Source of the DNA: Aestuariivita boseongensis
GTDB lineage: Bacteria > Pseudomonadota > Alphaproteobacteria > Rhodobacterales > Rhodobacteraceae
Direction: 5' to 3'
DNA length: 64,000 bases
Assembly: GCF_001262635.1 (NCBI RefSeq)
Contig: NZ_JXYH01000009.1
Location: 38,951-102,950, forward strand
Made by a program: the position numbers and the translations under genes. A model generated the notes under the pieces. It worked only from the letters and a program-made list of their open reading frames with translations, had not been told where the DNA came from and searched no databases. Positions 61,471-64,000 of the stretch are shown in pieces (position 1 is the stretch's first letter; each line of letters starts with the position of its first letter).

Positions 61471-63207
61471 ATGCGTGCTTATGATCGTGACGACCTGCTG
61501 TTCCAGCTGTTCGAAGTGGCGCAGCTTGAAGACCAGATCGCGGGAACGGATCTGGATCGCGAAGCGGTGATGGGCATTCTTGATACCGCCGATCAGATCG
61601 CGACCGATCACTTCCTGCCCCACGGCAAGCTGCTGGACGAAAATGACCCCGAATTTGTGGATGGCCGCGCCGTGATCCCGGATGAGGCGATCGCCGCCGT
61701 CCGCGAGCAGGTCGAGGCCGGGTTCATCGGGTCGGGCTTTGCGCCCGAAAGCGGTGGGATGGGCCTGCCCGAGACGGTGCATCAGGCGGCGGCGTTCATC
61801 TTTTCGGCCTCCAACATCTCGCTTGCCGGCTATGGGCTTCTGACCGTGGGCGCGGGTCGTCTGATCCAGTCTTTCGGGACGGAAGACCAGAAGAAACGCT
61901 ATCTGGAGCCCATGGCCGAGGGCCGGTTCTTCGGCACCATGTGCCTGAGCGAACCGCAGGCCGGGTCTTCGCTGTCTGACATCACAACGCGCGCCGAGCC
62001 GATGGAGGATGGGCGGTACGCCATTTCAGGGCGCAAGATGTGGATTTCCGGCGGGGAACAGGAGATCAGCGAAAACATCGTGCATATGGTGCTGGCCAAG
62101 ATCCCCGGTGGACCGCCGGGTGTGAAAGGGATTTCGCTGTTCATCGTGCCGAAGCGGAATGCGGACGGTACGCCCAATGACGTGACGCTGGCGGGTCTGA
62201 ACCACAAGATGGGCTATCGCGGCACGACGAATTGCGCGCTGAACTTTGGGGAAAAAGGCGCGTGCGTGGGCGAGCTTTTGGGAGAGCCGCACAAGGGCCT
62301 GTCCTATATGTTCCAGATGATGAACGAGGCGCGGATCGGTGTCGGCATGGGTGCCACCGCGCTGGGTCAGGCGGGCTATCAGGCGTCCTTGGCTTACGCG
62401 CGGGAGCGGCCCCAGGGCCGGTCGCCCGCGGGCAAGGATCCGGTCAGCCCGCAACTGCCCATCATCGAACATGCCGATATCCGCCGGTTGCTGCTGGCGC
62501 AGAAAGCGGCTGTGGAAGCCGCTTTGGCGCTGTCGATCTACTGTACCTCTCTGGTGGATCGGGAGCGCAAGGGCGACGAGGCGGCCGGTCCTCTGCTGGA
62601 AATCCTGACGCCCGTCACGAAGTCCTGGCCGTCCGAGTTCTGCCTTGAGGCCAACAAGCACGCCATCCAGATCCTGGGTGGTGCAGGTTATACTCGTGAT
62701 TATCCGGTGGAACGCTATTACCGCGATAACCGTCTGAACCATATCCACGAGGGCACCCATGGCATTCAGGGGATGGACCTTCTGGGCCGCAAGGTGGTGA
62801 TGGGCGGCGGCGCTGCCTTCAAGGGGCTGATGTCAACGATCCGCGCCGATATCGCGGCGGCAGCAGATTCGGAGTTTGCCCAGCCCCTGAGCGACGCGCT
62901 GGACCGCATGGAGCCCGTGACCCTGCATCTGGCCGGCGAACTGATGAAAGACCCAACGCGGGGCCTGGCCAATGCCACGCTTTATCTGGATTGCATGGGT
63001 CATGTGGTCATGGCGTGGATGTGGCTGCGCCTGACCGAAGCGGCCAAACGCGTGGCCAGTCGCGATGGTGACACCGCGTTCCTGCGCGGCAAACATCAGG
63101 CGGCGCGCTATTTCTATGCGCGGGAACTGGTGCGCACAGAAGGCTGGGCCAAGACGCTGTCAGCGAATGACCAGACGGCATTCGACATGGCGGCAGACTG
63201 GTTCTGA
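61471..63207 (+). CDS. Acyl-CoA dehydrogenase with C-terminal extension (DmdC-like)
   Basis: Flavin enzyme of 578 residues. The acyl-CoA dehydrogenase core runs from FMET-like MCLSEPQAGSSLSD through ISGRKMWISGG and NHKMGYRGTTNCALNF to the late block QILGGAGYTRDYPVER. The catalytic glutamate is in IHEGTHGIQGMDLLGRK. About 120 extra residues at the end are typical of the long branch that includes DmdC, the methylmercaptopropionyl-CoA dehydrogenase of marine DMSP breakdown. Roseobacters carry several such paralogues, so the exact substrate is uncertain. GAGGAGA precedes the ATG at 61471. It is divergent from rnd. Confidence 0.9.
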   Translation: MRAYDRDDLLFQLFEVAQLEDQIAGTDLDREAVMGILDTADQIATDHFLPHGKLLDENDPEFVDGRAVIPDEAIAAVREQVEAGFIGSGFAPESGGMGLPETVHQAAAFIFSASNISLAGYGLLTVGAGRLIQSFGTEDQKKRYLEPMAEGRFFGTMCLSEPQAGSSLSDITTRAEPMEDGRYAISGRKMWISGGEQEISENIVHMVLAKIPGGPPGVKGISLFIVPKRNADGTPNDVTLAGLNHKMGYRGTTNCALNFGEKGACVGELLGEPHKGLSYMFQMMNEARIGVGMGATALGQAGYQASLAYARERPQGRSPAGKDPVSPQLPIIEHADIRRLLLAQKAAVEAALALSIYCTSLVDRERKGDEAAGPLLEILTPVTKSWPSEFCLEANKHAIQILGGAGYTRDYPVERYYRDNRLNHIHEGTHGIQGMDLLGRKVVMGGGAAFKGLMSTIRADIAAAADSEFAQPLSDALDRMEPVTLHLAGELMKDPTRGLANATLYLDCMGHVVMAWMWLRLTEAAKRVASRDGDTAFLRGKHQAARYFYARELVRTEGWAKTLSANDQTAFDMAADWF

Positions 63208-63224
63208 CATCCGCCGCCCGAGGC

Positions 63225-63725
63225 TTAAACGGGGTACTTGAACTCGCCCACATGGGTCCAGATCGCTCGGTTGATGGCGCGCAATTCGGCGATGGCCTCT
63301 TCGATATCGGTCAGTGCGATTGAATCCAGCACGTTGACCTGACCCATGCGCAGATGATCGCGGCGATCGGCGATGCGCATCAATATGGTGCGGTGCTGCC
63401 CGCCTTCGGGGTCGAAGGCGTAAATGCAATGGTTGTAACGGTTGCGCAGGCCCGACAGGCTTTGGATACGTTTGGTGATCGCCAGAACGCCTTCCCGCTC
63501 GGCAACCGAGGTGCGCTCCATCTTGGCAAGCCGTTCCACCAGATCCAGCCGCGCGCGCGTGGTGTTCAGGGTCAGGAACACAATCAGCGCCGTGTCCTTG
63601 TCCACGCGGCACAAGCCGGCGATCAGATGGATCAAAAGGCTTTCCGTATTCGTCCAGGCATAGTTCAGATGACCCACCCGCAACAGGATGTCGTCGAGTT
63701 CGGGAGGGCGGTCTGCGGTGGTCAC
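63225..63725 (-). CDS. Conserved-looking helical protein of unknown function
   Basis: Protein of 166 residues, soluble and mostly helical by its pattern, with no signal peptide. The block SLGLRNRYNHCIYAF near residue 93 has an R-x4-H arrangement (RNRYNH) as found in HEPN-type helical domains, but the rest is not typical enough to assign it. The GTG start overlaps the stop of the LuxR-type gene (GTGA), so the two are translated together, and a role in the same regulatory route is plausible. It converges on the acyl-CoA dehydrogenase gene with 17 bases between stops. I do not recognise a function. Confidence 0.72.
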   Translation of the reverse strand: MTTADRPPELDDILLRVGHLNYAWTNTESLLIHLIAGLCRVDKDTALIVFLTLNTTRARLDLVERLAKMERTSVAEREGVLAITKRIQSLSGLRNRYNHCIYAFDPEGGQHRTILMRIADRRDHLRMGQVNVLDSIALTDIEEAIAELRAINRAIWTHVGEFKYPV

Positions 63726-64000
63726 CGGACGACCTCATCCTCCTCACCCCACTCGGCAAGGAATTTGATCGCGGCCTCTGTCCGGTTGTGGACACCCAGT
63801 TTGGCGATCACATGGTGAATATGCAGCTTCACGGTGTGCTCAGACAGGTTGAGCTCTTCGGCGATGATCTTGTTTTGCTTGCCTTTCGCGACCAGACGAA
63901 GGACCTGGGCCTCTCGGCGGGTGAGATCATCAATCCTTGTCGGTTTTTGTCCGGGCTGGTCCTTGGAGGGGACTTGTACCGCTGAGCAGCCCGATCTGAT
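63722..64000 (-). CDS. LuxR-type (NarL/FixJ) DNA-binding regulator, 5' part outside window
   Basis: The last 90 or so residues of a regulator are visible. The helix-turn-helix reads LTRREAQVLRLVAKGKQNK, IIAEELNLSEHTVKLHIHHV and IAKLGVHNRTEAA, the standard GerE/LuxR C-terminal domain. A Pro/Gly-rich linker precedes it. Whether the N-terminus is a receiver, a ligand-binding or other domain lies beyond the window edge. The stop TGA overlaps the GTG start of the hypothetical protein gene, so they form one operon. Confidence 0.88.
   Translation of the reverse strand: MRSGCSAVQVPSKDQPGQKPTRIDDLTRREAQVLRLVAKGKQNKIIAEELNLSEHTVKLHIHHVIAKLGVHNRTEAAIKFLAEWGEEDEVVR

Noticed and set aside
1..64000. CRISPR array, prophage, insertion sequence or rRNA operon
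   Set aside because: No regularly spaced repeats, transposase, integrase, phage structural genes or rRNA-like stretches were seen. Almost every base belongs to a recognised chromosomal gene.

Overview
The window looks like a chromosomal segment of a marine alphaproteobacterium of the Rhodobacteraceae (Roseobacter group). The grounds are high GC with alphaproteobacterial promoter spacing, the operon order rimP-nusA-ylxR-infB, a short one-ACT threonine dehydratase, a NaChBac-type sodium channel, a DmdC-type acyl-CoA dehydrogenase and NodH-like sulfotransferases. This placement rests on family recognition, since no search could be run. Most of it is housekeeping DNA. I saw no rRNA, tRNA, CRISPR array, insertion sequence or prophage.

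Layout. 1-6600: end of ilvA, a short-chain dehydrogenase, a divergent pair made of an Hpt protein and a receiver-PP2C phosphatase, then hslO, two Nudix hydrolases and the CCA-adding enzyme. 6650-12510: a predicted 8-residue leader peptide, two half-size ABC exporters, an RNA m5U methyltransferase and a voltage-gated sodium channel. 12567-18593: two L,D-transpeptidases around a CAP lipoprotein, a small membrane protein, hemH, a BioC/NDUFAF5-like methyltransferase, comF, a glutaredoxin and a nitrilase-type amidase. 18593-25312: a MarR regulator, lrgAB behind a repeat-rich intergenic region, a sterol-desaturase-like hydroxylase, an acyltransferase, ubiG, a proline iminopeptidase and a half-length solute-binding protein. 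25319-26027: a lower-GC HicAB toxin-antitoxin pair. 26112-31628: the rimP-nusA-ylxR-infB operon with its own promoter, a terminator-like hairpin in its leader and a strong terminator at its end.

31647-44559: a 44-codon gene, mutT, argJ, a parvulin and divergent secA, then two envelope proteins (one a PstS-OmpA fusion), radC, a GNAT acetyltransferase and dnaK-dnaJ. 44774-56590: alkB, then a surface-polysaccharide cluster holding an ABC-2 export permease, cysQ, a kdsB-like gene, four glycosyltransferases, galU, galE and a double-domain sulfotransferase. 56578-61341 (minus strand): rnd, kdsD, lptC, lptA, lptB, hpf and ptsN. The end holds an acyl-CoA dehydrogenase, a hypothetical gene and the HTH end of a LuxR-type regulator cut by the window edge.

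How parts work together. The 45-57 kb cluster reads as a pathway for a sulfated surface glycan. GalU and GalE would supply UDP-sugars, the KdsB-like protein would activate an acidic sugar, the glycosyltransferases would assemble, the sulfotransferase would use PAPS, CysQ would clear the PAP by-product and the KpsM-type permease would export. The lpt/kdsD operon beside it supplies Kdo and LPS transport. Less explained signals include the aromatic leader peptide before the exporters, four 11-bp-spaced repeats and an 18-bp palindrome before lrgAB, the nusA-operon leader hairpin, and a glycosyltransferase whose conserved N-terminus has no usable start codon.
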